Assembly (NCBI RefSeq): GCF_003308995.1
Contig: NZ_QFFJ01000001.1
Coordinates: 3,472,001 to 3,536,000, forward strand
Direction of reading: 5' to 3'
DNA from: Chitinophaga flava
GTDB taxonomy: Bacteria; Bacteroidota; Bacteroidia; Chitinophagales; Chitinophagaceae
DNA length: 64,000 nt
The position numbers and the translations under genes were made by a program. How positions within the stretch are numbered: position 1 is the stretch's first letter; each line of letters starts with the position of its first letter. Below the pieces are notes generated by a model, which was given only the letters and a program-made list of their open reading frames with translations, was not told where the DNA came from and searched no databases. Shown one piece after another: positions 8,659 to 17,442 of the stretch.

Positions 8659-9348
8659 TTAGCCAAAGGCCCAGGCCAGACAGCTGATACTTACCGTTGC
8701 GCCTGCCTCCTGCAGGGCACGTCCTGCTGCTTCGGTAGTGGCGCCGGTAGTGATTACATCATCTACTAAAAGTACATGCCTGCCCGTTAGTAATGCGGGG
8801 TCTGCTTTGAATACATCTTTTACATTATCCCAGCGACTAATCCGGCCCTTCCTGGTTTGTGTATCGGTATACTGCAGTCTGCTCAGTGCCCGCGGTAATA
8901 CCGGACGGTTTATCACGCCGGCCATAGCACTGGCCAGCAGCATTGCCTGATTGTAACCGCGCTGTTTTTCCTTGCGGGGAAACAGTGGTACTGGTACCAT
9001 CATATCTATCTCCGTTATCCAATTGCATTCCTTCAACATATAACCGGCCTGGGTGCCTAGCCAGGTGGCGATGTCCTTTCGCTGCCGGTATTTGAAGTGA
9101 TGTATCAGCAGCTGCAATCCGGATGACTTGCTGTAGTAATAGGCAGCGGTGGCATGTGCAATATCTAGGCGCCCGCGGAAAATATGCGCCACCGGATTGC
9201 CTTCATAACGGTGAAAGTTTGTAACAGGCAGGTTGTCGCGGCAATGCAGACACAACAGGTTATCTGTTGGAGACAACTCCTCGCCACATATCTCACAGCA
9301 ATGCGGATAGAATAATTGTAACAATGGGGATAACAAACGAGCAAACAT
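8659..9348 (-). CDS. comF: ComF-like phosphoribosyltransferase family protein
   Basis: 229 residues. An N-terminal zinc ribbon has Cys at 17, 18, 21, 33 and 36 (HCCEICGEE...LLCLHC), followed by a phosphoribosyltransferase fold with the PRPP loop VLLVDDVITTGATTEAA near residue 195. ComF proteins help DNA uptake during natural transformation; the biochemical role is not settled. It lies just downstream of radA, and comEC is present at the right edge of the window, so parts of a competence system exist in this genome. Confidence 0.9.
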   Translation of the reverse strand: MFARLLSPLLQLFYPHCCEICGEELSPTDNLLCLHCRDNLPVTNFHRYEGNPVAHIFRGRLDIAHATAAYYYSKSSGLQLLIHHFKYRQRKDIATWLGTQAGYMLKECNWITEIDMMVPVPLFPRKEKQRGYNQAMLLASAMAGVINRPVLPRALSRLQYTDTQTRKGRISRWDNVKDVFKADPALLTGRHVLLVDDVITTGATTEAAGRALQEAGATVSISCLAWAFG

Positions 9349-9374
9349 TGGGTCAGTATTATATGTATGGAATA

Positions 9375-10754
9375 TCAGAACAACTGTTGATATACCTCCT
9401 CCACTCTGCCAACAGGGATTACCTCTATGTTGAATTTACTGAGATCGATTCCTTTTTTATTATAACGGGAGATAAATATTTTATGGAAGCCCAGCTTTTC
9501 TGCTTCTGCAATACGTTGTTCTATGCGGTTGACAGCGCGTATTTCGCCACTCAGTCCTACTTCACCGGCGAAGCATATTTTATTGGCGATGGCGGTATCT
9601 TCATAAGAAGAGAGCAAAGCACAAAGCACCGCAAGGTCGATGGACGGATCTTCTACCCGTAAGCCACCGGCGATATTGAGGAAAACATCTTTTACACCGA
9701 AGTGGAAGCCACCGCGTTTTTCCAGTACGGCCAGCAGCAGCTGCAGGCGGCGCAGGTCAAAGCCGGTAGCGGTACGTTGTGGTGTGCCGTATACGGATTG
9801 GGTGACCAGTGCCTGTACTTCTACGAGCAAAGGGCGGAGGCCTTCCATGGTGGCAGCAATAGCTACACCACTCAGCAGATCGTCGCGCTGGGAGATGAGT
9901 ATTTCAGAAGGGTTGGTGACTTGTCTTAACCCCGTGCCGGTCATTTCATAGATGCCCAGTTCGGCGGTAGAGCCAAACCTGTTTTTGATGGTGCGCAGAA
10001 TGCGATAGGCATAATGCTGGTCACCTTCAAATTGTAATACGGTGTCTACCATGTGTTCCAGTACTTTCGGGCCTGCGATGGAACCATCTTTGGTAATATG
10101 ACCGATAAGAAAGACGGGGATATTACTCTCTTTGGCAAAGCGTTGCAGCTCGGCGGTAGTTTCCCTGATCTGGGATACGCTGCCGGGAGCCGATTCTATC
10201 AGGGGGGTATGTAATGTCTGAATAGAGTCTACGATCACCAGCTGAGGCTGTAGTTTTTTGATTTCGGAGAAGATGGTTTGTGTGGATGTTTCAGTGAGCA
10301 GATAAAACTGGTCATTGGAATTCTGGATGCGGTCTGCCCGCATTTTTATCTGTTGTTCACTTTCTTCACCGCTGATATAAAGTATCTTAATATTTTTCAG
10401 TTGAAGGGCATTCTGCAGGAACAGTGTGGATTTGCCGATGCCTGGCTCACCACCTACCAGTACGAGTGAACCGGCTACGATACCGCCTCCGAGCACACGG
10501 TTTAATTCGTTGTCGGGAGTTAATAAACGTTTTTCTTCATTGGTGATGACTTCAGAGAGGTTAATGATTTTCTGTGTGCGGCCGTTGGGGCCGTCGTTGT
10601 TTTTCCAGTCGTGTTGTTGTTTGCCGGGAATGTCTTTCTGGACTCTTTCTTCCACGAAGGTGTTCCATTGTCCGCAGCTCGGACATTTACCATTCCATTT
10701 GGCAGATTCGTATCCACATTGCTGGCAAAAAAAAGCGGTTCTTATCTTACTCAT
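9375..10754 (-). CDS. radA: DNA repair protein RadA
   Basis: 459 residues. The order is a zinc finger (Cys10, 13, 24, 27: FFCQQCGY...CPSCGQW), a RecA-like ATPase with Walker A GEPGIGKST at 102-110 and Walker B LVIVDSIQT, the RadA-specific KNRFGS motif near 260, and a C-terminal Lon-like domain ending in the TGFDLRRLQLLLAVL and FAGEVGLSGEIRAV segments. RadA drives branch migration and helps process recombination intermediates. The comF gene follows 26 bases downstream on the same strand, probably in one operon. Confidence 0.96.
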   Translation of the reverse strand: MSKIRTAFFCQQCGYESAKWNGKCPSCGQWNTFVEERVQKDIPGKQQHDWKNNDGPNGRTQKIINLSEVITNEEKRLLTPDNELNRVLGGGIVAGSLVLVGGEPGIGKSTLFLQNALQLKNIKILYISGEESEQQIKMRADRIQNSNDQFYLLTETSTQTIFSEIKKLQPQLVIVDSIQTLHTPLIESAPGSVSQIRETTAELQRFAKESNIPVFLIGHITKDGSIAGPKVLEHMVDTVLQFEGDQHYAYRILRTIKNRFGSTAELGIYEMTGTGLRQVTNPSEILISQRDDLLSGVAIAATMEGLRPLLVEVQALVTQSVYGTPQRTATGFDLRRLQLLLAVLEKRGGFHFGVKDVFLNIAGGLRVEDPSIDLAVLCALLSSYEDTAIANKICFAGEVGLSGEIRAVNRIEQRIAEAEKLGFHKIFISRYNKKGIDLSKFNIEVIPVGRVEEVYQQLF

Positions 10755-11309
10755 AAAATTTTTAAACAGGAGTTACAAAGTAAGTGGTTTTAAAAAATAT
10801 GGGGTTGAAATGTTAAAAGAGGGGTTAAAAAGGGGGGAAGAAAGTCTTTAAAAGAGAAAAGAGCCAAACGGAAGATTCCGTTGACTCTTTCTACTTACTA
10901 ACCCATTAAATTCAGGTCTAAATTACAAAATGGCTTCAGAATAAAAAAGTTTATTTAATTGATGTGAATAACTTTTGATTGATTTTCGTAATGTAAGAAA
11001 GTGGCTGCCATCGCTTGTTTCAGGCGCTGTTTTGTCCAATATTACTTTCATTGGCAACTCGTAAAATGTTGATAAATAGGGTTGATGTTGATGATTTTTG
11101 CATATGAAAAAATTAACATAAGATGTGGGCTCCCGGCTGCCAAACCGGCCGTATTTTCATGCTTTTTTACGTAAAATAGACAAAATGGCAGTGTTAAATT
11201 TGTGCGATGGAAGAGACAGGCAGGGTTGTCAGGAAAAGTCTTAAATAAAACTTAAAACGGGTTGTCTGGACGGATATTTGTGCCTGTTTAGGACCAAATT
11301 TCATAAAGT
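10755..11309. other. Gap without a supported gene, radA to zinc peptidase
   Basis: A 555-base divergent intergenic stretch. It holds a near-perfect hairpin at 10857-10892 (AAAGAGCCAAACGGAA / TTCCGTTGACTCTTT) inside the likely radA leader. An exact -7 box TAAATTTG lies at 11195-11202, facing the zinc peptidase. No ORF of convincing composition was found on either strand. Confidence 0.55.
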
Positions 11310-12002
11310 ATGACACCAGGAATCATGTTTGTTTCGCTGATTTTTGTGGGGATCAGCTTTCTTGTAAGCTATGTTTTAAAAAATAAGTTCCGGACTTACA
11401 GCGAGGTACCTACTTCATCCGGGCTCACCGGAAAGCAGATCGCCGAAAAGATGCTGCGGGACAATAATATTTACGATGTGCAGGTATTGTCTGTGGATGG
11501 ATTTTTATCAGATCACTATAATCCGGCTGATAAAACGGTCAACCTGAGCCCGGACGTATATGAGGGTGCTAATGTGGCAGCCGCTGCCGTGGCGGCCCAT
11601 GAATGTGGCCATGCGGTACAGCATGCTGCCGCCTATCCCTGGCTGGGGCTCCGTTCCCGGCTGGTGCCGGCGGTACAGTTCAGTGCCTCGCTGGTACAAT
11701 GGGTATTGCTGGCCGGAATCCTGTTGATTAACAGGTTTCCTCAGCTGCTACTGGGCGGTATTATCCTTTTTGGTATTACCACCCTTTTTGCCCTGATTAC
11801 GCTGCCGGTGGAGTTTGATGCTTCCCGCCGTGCACTGGCATGGCTCGACAGGAGTCAGGTGATGCAGCCTCAGGAACATGATAAAGCCAAGGACGCCCTC
11901 TGGTGGGCAGCCATGACTTATGTAGTAGCTGCACTGGCCTCCCTGGCTACCCTGTTCCAGTATATTCTTATATATATGGGAGCACGGGACAGGAGCCGCT
12001 GA
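11310..12002 (+). CDS. Membrane zinc metallopeptidase, YugP family
   Basis: 230 residues. A membrane segment at about 4-24 is followed by a soluble stretch and the zinc motif HECGH at 97-101 (HExxH type, with CG as the variable pair), then further hydrophobic segments at about 125-165 and 200-222. This layout matches the neutral zinc metallopeptidase family of Bacillus YugP, an integral membrane protein of unknown substrate. The gene is monocistronic, with a large gap on both sides. Confidence 0.88.
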   Translation: MTPGIMFVSLIFVGISFLVSYVLKNKFRTYSEVPTSSGLTGKQIAEKMLRDNNIYDVQVLSVDGFLSDHYNPADKTVNLSPDVYEGANVAAAAVAAHECGHAVQHAAAYPWLGLRSRLVPAVQFSASLVQWVLLAGILLINRFPQLLLGGIILFGITTLFALITLPVEFDASRRALAWLDRSQVMQPQEHDKAKDALWWAAMTYVVAALASLATLFQYILIYMGARDRSR

Positions 12003-12330
12003 TGCTGCTGTTTCTGGGACCATGCGTACTCATGCATTACTATATGGACCGAGATATATGAAATTCTTAAATAAAGTGTGGAATATATGTAATGTGTATA
12101 TAATTAATTATAAATGCATTGATGTTTTTTGAGTCGTTCAGGGGGGTCATTAACCAAACGGTGATAGGCCTCCGGTTTTATCTTCGCACATCAGATTATC
12201 AGGATAATCATAATGCATTACAATTCTGTGTTAATAACTTTTATACAAAATTTTTATTGAAAATCAATCAATTACAAAGGTGTGCTGTAAAAAAAGCACT
12301 AAAATGTATGGTTATTAAAAATGCGGAATG
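12003..12330. other. Gap without a supported gene, upstream of rplM
   Basis: An AT-rich stretch between the peptidase and the rplM promoter. I see no gene. A small hairpin GTGCT-N8-AGCAC lies near 12283-12300, and TTTTATCTTCG near 12180 resembles a -7 box with one mismatch, so a second upstream promoter is possible. Confidence 0.4.
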
Positions 12331-12338
12331 TACCTTTG
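12331..12338 (+). promoter_or_regulatory. -7 box TACCTTTG of the rplM operon
   Basis: Exact TAnnTTTG match, giving a leader of about 45-50 bases before the rplM ATG at 12393. No -33 TTTG at the expected distance was found. Confidence 0.6.
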
Positions 12339-12340
12339 CA

Positions 12341-12357
12341 CTCCCCACAACAGGGGA
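12341..12357 (+). promoter_or_regulatory. rplM leader hairpin
   Basis: TCCCC-ACAACA-GGGGA forms a GC-rich stem at the extreme 5' end of the predicted rplM transcript. Ribosomal protein operons are often controlled by binding of one product to such a leader; whether L13 binds this one is inference. Confidence 0.4.
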
Positions 12358-12392
12358 TTGTTTACAAGACGTAACTTTTATCGTATACAACA

Positions 12393-12836
12393 ATGAACAC
12401 ATTAAGCTTTAAAACTAAATCAGCTAACGACGCTTACGTAAAGCGCGACTGGCATATAGTAGATGCTACCAACCTGACGCTCGGAAGAGTTTGTGCGAAG
12501 ATGGCAGCCATACTGAGAGGTAAAAACAAACCTTACTATACGCCTCATACTGATTGTGGTGATTTCATCATCGTGATCAATGCGGAGAAAATCGCTTTGA
12601 CCGGCAATAAAATGGCGGAAAAAGAATACATGCACTACACTGGTTACCCAGGTGGTCAGAGAATTGAACTGGCTAAGGATCTGATCCGTCGCCGTCCAGA
12701 GGTAATGATTGAAAAGGCGATCAAAGGTATGTTGCCTAAAAACCGTCTCGGTCGTAAAATGTACAAAAAACTGTTTGTATACGCCGGCACAGAACATCCT
12801 CATGCAGCGCAGAAACCAAAACCATTAACTTTCTAA
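12393..12836 (+). CDS. rplM: 50S ribosomal protein L13
   Basis: 147 residues with the full family pattern: DWHIVDATNLTLGRVCAKMA, LRGKNKPYYTPHTDCGDFIIVINAEKI, YPGGQ and AIKGMLPKNRLGRKMYKKLFVYAG near the C-terminus. L13 is an early-assembly protein of the large subunit. It is followed after 14 bases by rpsI, the usual L13-S9 pair. Confidence 0.98.
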   Translation: MNTLSFKTKSANDAYVKRDWHIVDATNLTLGRVCAKMAAILRGKNKPYYTPHTDCGDFIIVINAEKIALTGNKMAEKEYMHYTGYPGGQRIELAKDLIRRRPEVMIEKAIKGMLPKNRLGRKMYKKLFVYAGTEHPHAAQKPKPLTF

Positions 12837-12850
12837 TTTTTCTCTGATAC

Positions 12851-13240
12851 ATGGAAAAGCAAAAAAATACAATAGGTCGTCGTAAGGAAGCTGTTGCCCG
12901 CGTGTATATCAACAAGGGTACCGGTAACATTACTGTTAACGACAAGGATTATAAAAACTACTTTTCTCTGATCTACCTGCAAAATCAGGTGGAGCTCCCT
13001 TTCAAAACCATCGATGCGCTCGATAAATTTGACGTAAAGATCAATGCACAGGGTGGCGGTATTAAAGGACAGGCGGAAGCGATTAAACTGGGTATTGCGC
13101 GTGCACTGTGCGAAGTGAACATCGAGTTCCGTCCCGCACTGAAAGCAGCAGGTCTGCTGAAACGTGATCCTAGAAGCGTAGAACGTAAGAAACCAGGTAA
13201 AGCGAAAGCAAGAAGAAGCTTCCAGTTCTCTAAACGCTAA
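12851..13240 (+). CDS. rpsI: 30S ribosomal protein S9
   Basis: 129 residues. It carries the IGRRKEAVARVYI start, the GGGIKGQAEAIKLGIARAL core and the basic C-terminal tail ending in FSKR, which reaches toward the P-site tRNA. It lies in the rplM-rpsI-rpsB-tsf run. Confidence 0.98.
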   Translation: MEKQKNTIGRRKEAVARVYINKGTGNITVNDKDYKNYFSLIYLQNQVELPFKTIDALDKFDVKINAQGGGIKGQAEAIKLGIARALCEVNIEFRPALKAAGLLKRDPRSVERKKPGKAKARRSFQFSKR

Positions 13241-13302
13241 TTTTGAGTACTTAGCTATTATCGCTAAACATTATTTGATCCTTTTAATTGAGCAATATAA
13301 AC

Positions 13303-14307
13303 ATGGAAAATAATACCTCATTGCAGCAGCAGTTACTGGAGGCAGGTGTTCACTTCGGTCACCTGAAGAAGAAATGGAATCCTAAAATGCTGCCTTATAT
13401 TTTCGCAGAAAAGAAAGGTATTCATATCATTGATCTGAACAAAACCGTTGAAGGTTTACAGGAAGCAGCAGCTGCCCTGAAATCTATCGCAAAAAGCGGT
13501 AAAAAGATCATGTTCGTTGCTACTAAAAAGCAAGCGAAAGAAATCGTAGCAGACGCTGCGCGTAACATCAACATGCCTTTCGTTACAGAAAGATGGTTAG
13601 GTGGTATGCTCACCAACTTCTCTACTATCCGTAAGAGTGTGAAGAAAATGCAGAGCATCGAAAAAATGCTGCAGGACGGAACTTTCGACAACATCACTAA
13701 AAAAGAACGTCTGACTTTAAGCCGTGATAAAGAGAAAATGGAAAAAGTGCTGGGTGGTATTGCCCAACTGGCACGTGTTCCAGCCGCTCTGTTCATGGTG
13801 GATATCAGCCACGAACACATTGCTCTGGCAGAAGCTAAACGTCTGGGCATTGTTACCTTCGGTATGGTAGATACCAACTCCGATCCTAGCAAAGTTGACT
13901 TCGCTATCCCTGCGAACGATGATGCTACTAAATCTATCGCTATCATCACCAGCTACATCTGCGCAGCAATCGCAGAAGGTCTGTCTGAAAGAGCTACTGA
14001 GAAATCTGAAGAAGTAGAAGAGGAAGAAGAAGCAGACGATAAAGCACGCAAATTCGAAGTAGAAGGCGGTGAAGATCGTGAAAGAGGTCGCAGAAGCCAA
14101 GGTGGCGGCGGCCAGGGTGGCGGTAACCGTGGCGGTGGCCAGGGTGGCGGCAACCGTGGTGGTGGCCAGGGTGGTAACCGTGGCGGTGGCCAGGGTGGTA
14201 ACCGTGGTGGCCAGGGTGGCAACCGTGGCGGTCAAGGTGGTGGCGGACAACGTCGTCCTGCCAACGCTGGCGGCGGTGCTCCTAGAAAACCAGGTGCCGG
14301 TAAATAA
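13303..14307 (+). CDS. rpsB: 30S ribosomal protein S2 with long Gly/Arg-rich tail
   Basis: 334 residues from the ATG at 13303; an in-frame TTG at 13288 precedes it but the ATG fits the family start (LLEAGVHFGH at 12-20). Residues 1-230 are a complete S2: FGHLKKKWNPKM, FVTERWLGGMLTNF, VDISHEHIALAEAKRLGI. Beyond that come an acidic block (about 232-247, nearly all Glu) and a Gly-rich tract at 265-315 built of GGGQGGNR-type repeats with regularly spaced Arg, ending in a short basic tail. S2 is usually about 230-260 residues, so about 85 residues are extra. The tail is low complexity, probably disordered, and resembles RGG-box RNA-binding segments. Confidence 0.97.
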   Translation: MENNTSLQQQLLEAGVHFGHLKKKWNPKMLPYIFAEKKGIHIIDLNKTVEGLQEAAAALKSIAKSGKKIMFVATKKQAKEIVADAARNINMPFVTERWLGGMLTNFSTIRKSVKKMQSIEKMLQDGTFDNITKKERLTLSRDKEKMEKVLGGIAQLARVPAALFMVDISHEHIALAEAKRLGIVTFGMVDTNSDPSKVDFAIPANDDATKSIAIITSYICAAIAEGLSERATEKSEEVEEEEEADDKARKFEVEGGEDRERGRRSQGGGGQGGGNRGGGQGGGNRGGGQGGNRGGGQGGNRGGQGGNRGGQGGGGQRRPANAGGGAPRKPGAGK

Positions 14308-14332
14308 TATCAATCGATACTCTCGATATTTT

Positions 14333-14373
14333 ATCTAAAATGCAGCGAAGACACCCTTCGCTGCATTTTAGAT
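14333..14373. terminator. Perfect 18-bp hairpin after rpsB
   Basis: Arms 14333-14350 and 14356-14373 are exact reverse complements (ATCTAAAATGCAGCGAAG and its partner) with a 5-base loop. It sits between rpsB and tsf. TTTTA inside the right arm could support termination, but with no long T-tract after the stem it may only attenuate expression between S2 and EF-Ts. Confidence 0.65.
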
Positions 14374-14421
14374 AATTAAATCCCGAAACAAAACTTTAAT
14401 ACTCTTAAATCAATATAGCTC

Positions 14422-15246
14422 ATGGCAACAATTACAGCAGCTGATGTAAACAAACTGCGTCAGCAAACTGGTGCGGGTATGATGGATTGCAGAAAAGCAC
14501 TGGTAGAAAGTGAAGGCGATTTCGAAAAAGCAGTAGACTACCTGCGTAAGAAAGGTCAAAAAGTAGCTGCTCTCCGTTCCGACCGCGAAACTAAAGAAGG
14601 TGTTATCATCGCTAAAGTAGCTGCTGATGGTAAATCCGGTGTAGTAGTAGGTCTGGGTTGTGAAACTGACTTCGTAGCTAAAAACGAAGACTTCGTGAAA
14701 TTTGCACAGGCTATCGTTGATCTGGCTCTGGCTAAAGGTATCAAAACTATTGAAGACCTGAACGCCGCTGAACTGGATGGCGCTACCGTTGCTGATAAAG
14801 TAAACGACCAGGTTGCTAAAATCGGTGAAAAAATCACCCTGAATAAATTCGAATTCGTAGAAGCTGGTGGCGTTACTGCCTACATCCACGGTAACTACCG
14901 TATGGGTGTACTCGTAGCTTTCTCTAAACCTGTTTCTGAAGAAGTAGGTAAAGACATCGCTATGCAGATCGCTGCTATGAGCCCAATCGCTGTTGATGCT
15001 GACAGCGTTCCTGCCGACTTAATCGCACGCGAAAAAGAAATCGCTGTTGAACAAGTAAAAGCAGAAGGTAAACCAGCTGAAATGGCTGAGAAAATCGCTG
15101 CCGGTAAAGTGAACAAATTCTTCAAAGAAAGCACCCTGCTGCAACAAGCTTTTGTTAAGGATAACAACAAATCCGTAGCAGATTACCTGAAATCAGTAGA
15201 TGCTGACCTGAAAGTAAACAGCTTTAAGCGAATCGCTTTAGGTTAA
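14422..15246 (+). CDS. tsf: Translation elongation factor Ts
   Basis: 274 residues. The N-terminal UBA-like domain (ITAADVNKLRQQTGAGMMDCRKAL) and the catalytic TDFVAKNEDF motif at 82-91 are intact; this motif inserts into EF-Tu to release GDP. The C-terminal dimerization part ends LKVNSFKRIALG. It follows rpsB, as in most bacteria, and a strong terminator follows it. Confidence 0.98.
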   Translation: MATITAADVNKLRQQTGAGMMDCRKALVESEGDFEKAVDYLRKKGQKVAALRSDRETKEGVIIAKVAADGKSGVVVGLGCETDFVAKNEDFVKFAQAIVDLALAKGIKTIEDLNAAELDGATVADKVNDQVAKIGEKITLNKFEFVEAGGVTAYIHGNYRMGVLVAFSKPVSEEVGKDIAMQIAAMSPIAVDADSVPADLIAREKEIAVEQVKAEGKPAEMAEKIAAGKVNKFFKESTLLQQAFVKDNNKSVADYLKSVDADLKVNSFKRIALG

Positions 15247-15261
15247 TACAATCATATTATT

Positions 15262-15295
15262 AAAAAGGAGAGAATACGGTTCTCTCCTTTTTTTT
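15262..15295 (+). terminator. Terminator of tsf
   Basis: Stem AAAAAGGAGAGAA / TTCTCTCCTTTTT, loop TACGG, then a T-run. It lies 16 bases past the stop codon. Confidence 0.9.
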
Positions 15296-15446
15296 GCGCA
15301 CTGTAAATCCAGTCGACGGCATACACCTGCATAACAACAAAATCATCGACATTTTGCTTTCCCTTGCAGCTTTTTGCCATTTAATTGTATCTTAGGATAC
15401 CGTAATTACATTAGCAAATCACAATCTTACAATATTTTATAGCGTC

Positions 15447-16160
15447 ATGTTGCCAAAGTATAAGCGTATTTTGCTCAAATTGAGCGGTGAGGCCCTTATG
15501 GGAGATGCAAATTATGGTATTGATCATAAGGTAATTACCCAGTATGCCTACGATATCAAAGCTGTTACCGACCTGGGTGTTCAGGTGGCCATCGTCATCG
15601 GTGGTGGTAACATCTACCGTGGAATGAATGAAGCCGAAACCGGCATTGAAAGAGCCCAGGGTGACTATATGGGCATGCTCGCCACCGTGATTAACGGAAT
15701 GGCCCTGCAAAGCGGACTGGAGAAAATAGGGCTCTATACCCGCCTCCAATCAGCTATCAAAATGGAACAAATCGCAGAACCTTATATCCGCCGCCGCGCT
15801 ATCCGCCACGTGGAAAAAGGTCGCGTGGTTATATTCGGCGCCGGTACCGGTAACCCGTACTTTACTACCGATACCGCCGCATCACTCCGTGCTATCGAAA
15901 TACAGGCCGATGTAATCCTTAAAGGAACCCGCGTAGACGGTATCTATACCGCCGACCCTGAAAAGGATGCCACCGCCACCCGCTTCGAAACCATTACCTT
16001 CTCTGAAGTATATCAGAAATCACTCAACGTAATGGATATGACAGCATTCACCCTCTGCCAGGAAAATAAACTGCCTATCATCGTATTTGACATGAACAAA
16101 CCAGGTAATCTCCTGAACGTAATCATGGGCAAAAACGTAGGTACCCTGGTGAAAGGTTAA
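15447..16160 (+). CDS. pyrH: UMP kinase
   Basis: 237 residues of the amino-acid-kinase fold: KRILLKLSGEALMG at the N-terminus, VAIVIGGGNIYRG for phosphate binding, GTGNPYFTTDTAASLRA and the C-terminal NMNKPGN-like segment DMNKPGNLLNVI. It phosphorylates UMP to UDP. Its place after tsf is the usual rpsB-tsf-pyrH order, but the terminator before it implies its own promoter in the 200-base gap. Confidence 0.97.
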   Translation: MLPKYKRILLKLSGEALMGDANYGIDHKVITQYAYDIKAVTDLGVQVAIVIGGGNIYRGMNEAETGIERAQGDYMGMLATVINGMALQSGLEKIGLYTRLQSAIKMEQIAEPYIRRRAIRHVEKGRVVIFGAGTGNPYFTTDTAASLRAIEIQADVILKGTRVDGIYTADPEKDATATRFETITFSEVYQKSLNVMDMTAFTLCQENKLPIIVFDMNKPGNLLNVIMGKNVGTLVKG

Positions 16161-16174
16161 GATACCATTTCTCT

Positions 16175-16225
16175 AAAAGACAAAGACCTGAGCAATGTCC
16201 ATCATCGCTCAGGTCTTTGTCTTTT
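16175..16225. terminator. Bidirectional terminator between pyrH and a lipoprotein gene
   Basis: Perfect 19-bp stem (16175-16193 with 16207-16225), reading AAAAGACAAAGACCTGAGC on the left arm, with A- and T-tracts at the two ends. It separates convergent genes. Confidence 0.88.
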
Positions 16226-16240
16226 TAATATCCTTGTCTG

Positions 16241-17356
16241 TTACTGTTTCTTCATAACACTCTTCAGCTCCGTAAACGGAATAAACAACGTTACCTGACC
16301 CAACGCATATGGCCCTATCTCATAGGGTACATAACTGAAAGCAACCCCCTTACCTGTAACAATAAAGTTGTTATTGGGGACTATCGTCTTTACCAGCAGA
16401 CTCTGATCCAGTGACTCATCTTCATCTATATGGAACTTCTTCCGGAAAGCCTTATCCAGCAAGGGAGACAACACGTCCTTATAACCCGGTTTGAAGAAGT
16501 CGTCTGGTGTCAGCACTTTGTGTTTGGAGAGGTCCAGCGTTTGATAGGTAGCTCCCCAGTTGCCATGTGCTCCACCAGTAAAATCGTAGGCATACTTCTC
16601 TATCACCAGCAAAGGCCAGGTGTTCCATACTACCTTCATATCGCTTTCTGTAGTCCAGTTCCAGGAAGCAGACTGTCCGTCTGCTATATCGCTGGTATCG
16701 GCATCCTTGGCGGCTATACGATAACTGGTCACAAAGGAATCAATGGCTCTTCTTACAAACTGCTGAGGATCGCTAATGCGTACGTCGCCAGTGATCTCCC
16801 TACGGAGAAATGCCGACAGGGTACTGTCTGTGCTGGAGTCTGGCCAGATAATACTATTGGAAGCAACTCCCAGTGGTGAGCCCGCAAAGGAGGGAAGCAG
16901 CCTGATAGAATCAGCACTGTAGAAAACCTGCAACTGCTGTGCTTTCCGAAGATCTGTATGCAGCTCAAAATGATAAGATGTACTGTCGCCATGCCATACT
17001 CCCTTGAAGACACCATCATCGTTGAGTGTGCCTCCGAAAAAACGTTCTTCCTCCCGATTGCTGTTATCTTCGTAAATCTTTACCTGGTCTGCATCCTGGC
17101 TTCCCCATATACTGATGGGAACGCCGGTACTGTCGTAACAATAATAACCACGGTACAGGTTAGGAGCTGTTTTCATCAGTTGCATGGTGATATGCCGATC
17201 TCCTATGGCGCCTTTCAGCTGGGTATAATAATACGGGGTGCTGGCCAGCGGTACCACTATACTGGTGCTGTCACTTTTAGCCTTTTCTTGCTTGCCGCTA
17301 TTACAGGCAGGCAACAAGCCACCAGCCAGTAATAGTAATAGGAGTACTCTTTTCAT
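16241..17356 (-). CDS. DUF3298/RsiV-like lipoprotein
   Basis: 371 residues. A signal sequence ends in the lipobox LLPAC (Cys18). The C-terminal half matches the DUF3298 pattern found in RsiV and related extracytoplasmic proteins: FTGGAHGNWGATYQTLDLSKHKVLTPDDFF and PYEIGPYALGQVTLFIPFTEL at the end. The N-terminal half (about 35-170) is beta-rich. RsiV binds lysozyme and regulates a sigma factor, but this protein has no transmembrane anti-sigma part, so only the fold is shared. It is convergent with pyrH. Confidence 0.8.
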   Translation of the reverse strand: MKRVLLLLLLAGGLLPACNSGKQEKAKSDSTSIVVPLASTPYYYTQLKGAIGDRHITMQLMKTAPNLYRGYYCYDSTGVPISIWGSQDADQVKIYEDNSNREEERFFGGTLNDDGVFKGVWHGDSTSYHFELHTDLRKAQQLQVFYSADSIRLLPSFAGSPLGVASNSIIWPDSSTDSTLSAFLRREITGDVRISDPQQFVRRAIDSFVTSYRIAAKDADTSDIADGQSASWNWTTESDMKVVWNTWPLLVIEKYAYDFTGGAHGNWGATYQTLDLSKHKVLTPDDFFKPGYKDVLSPLLDKAFRKKFHIDEDESLDQSLLVKTIVPNNNFIVTGKGVAFSYVPYEIGPYALGQVTLFIPFTELKSVMKKQ

Positions 17357-17401
17357 ACTATGATTTATATCAGGTCGCCCAAAATTACTATTATCCTTCC
17401 A

Positions 17402-17409
17402 TACCTTTG
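17402..17409 (+). promoter_or_regulatory. -7 box TACCTTTG of pdxH
   Basis: Exact TAnnTTTG match that predicts a leader of about 27 bases to the pdxH ATG at 17443. It also argues against the in-frame upstream start at 17407, which overlaps the box. Confidence 0.6.
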
Positions 17410-17442
17410 TTTACAGGTTTGAACCAATTAAATATTTACAAC

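Noticed and set aside
13717..14313. Thr/Ala-rich antisense ORF over the rpsB tail
   Set aside because: It results from the repetitive Gly/Arg codons of the S2 tail read backwards.
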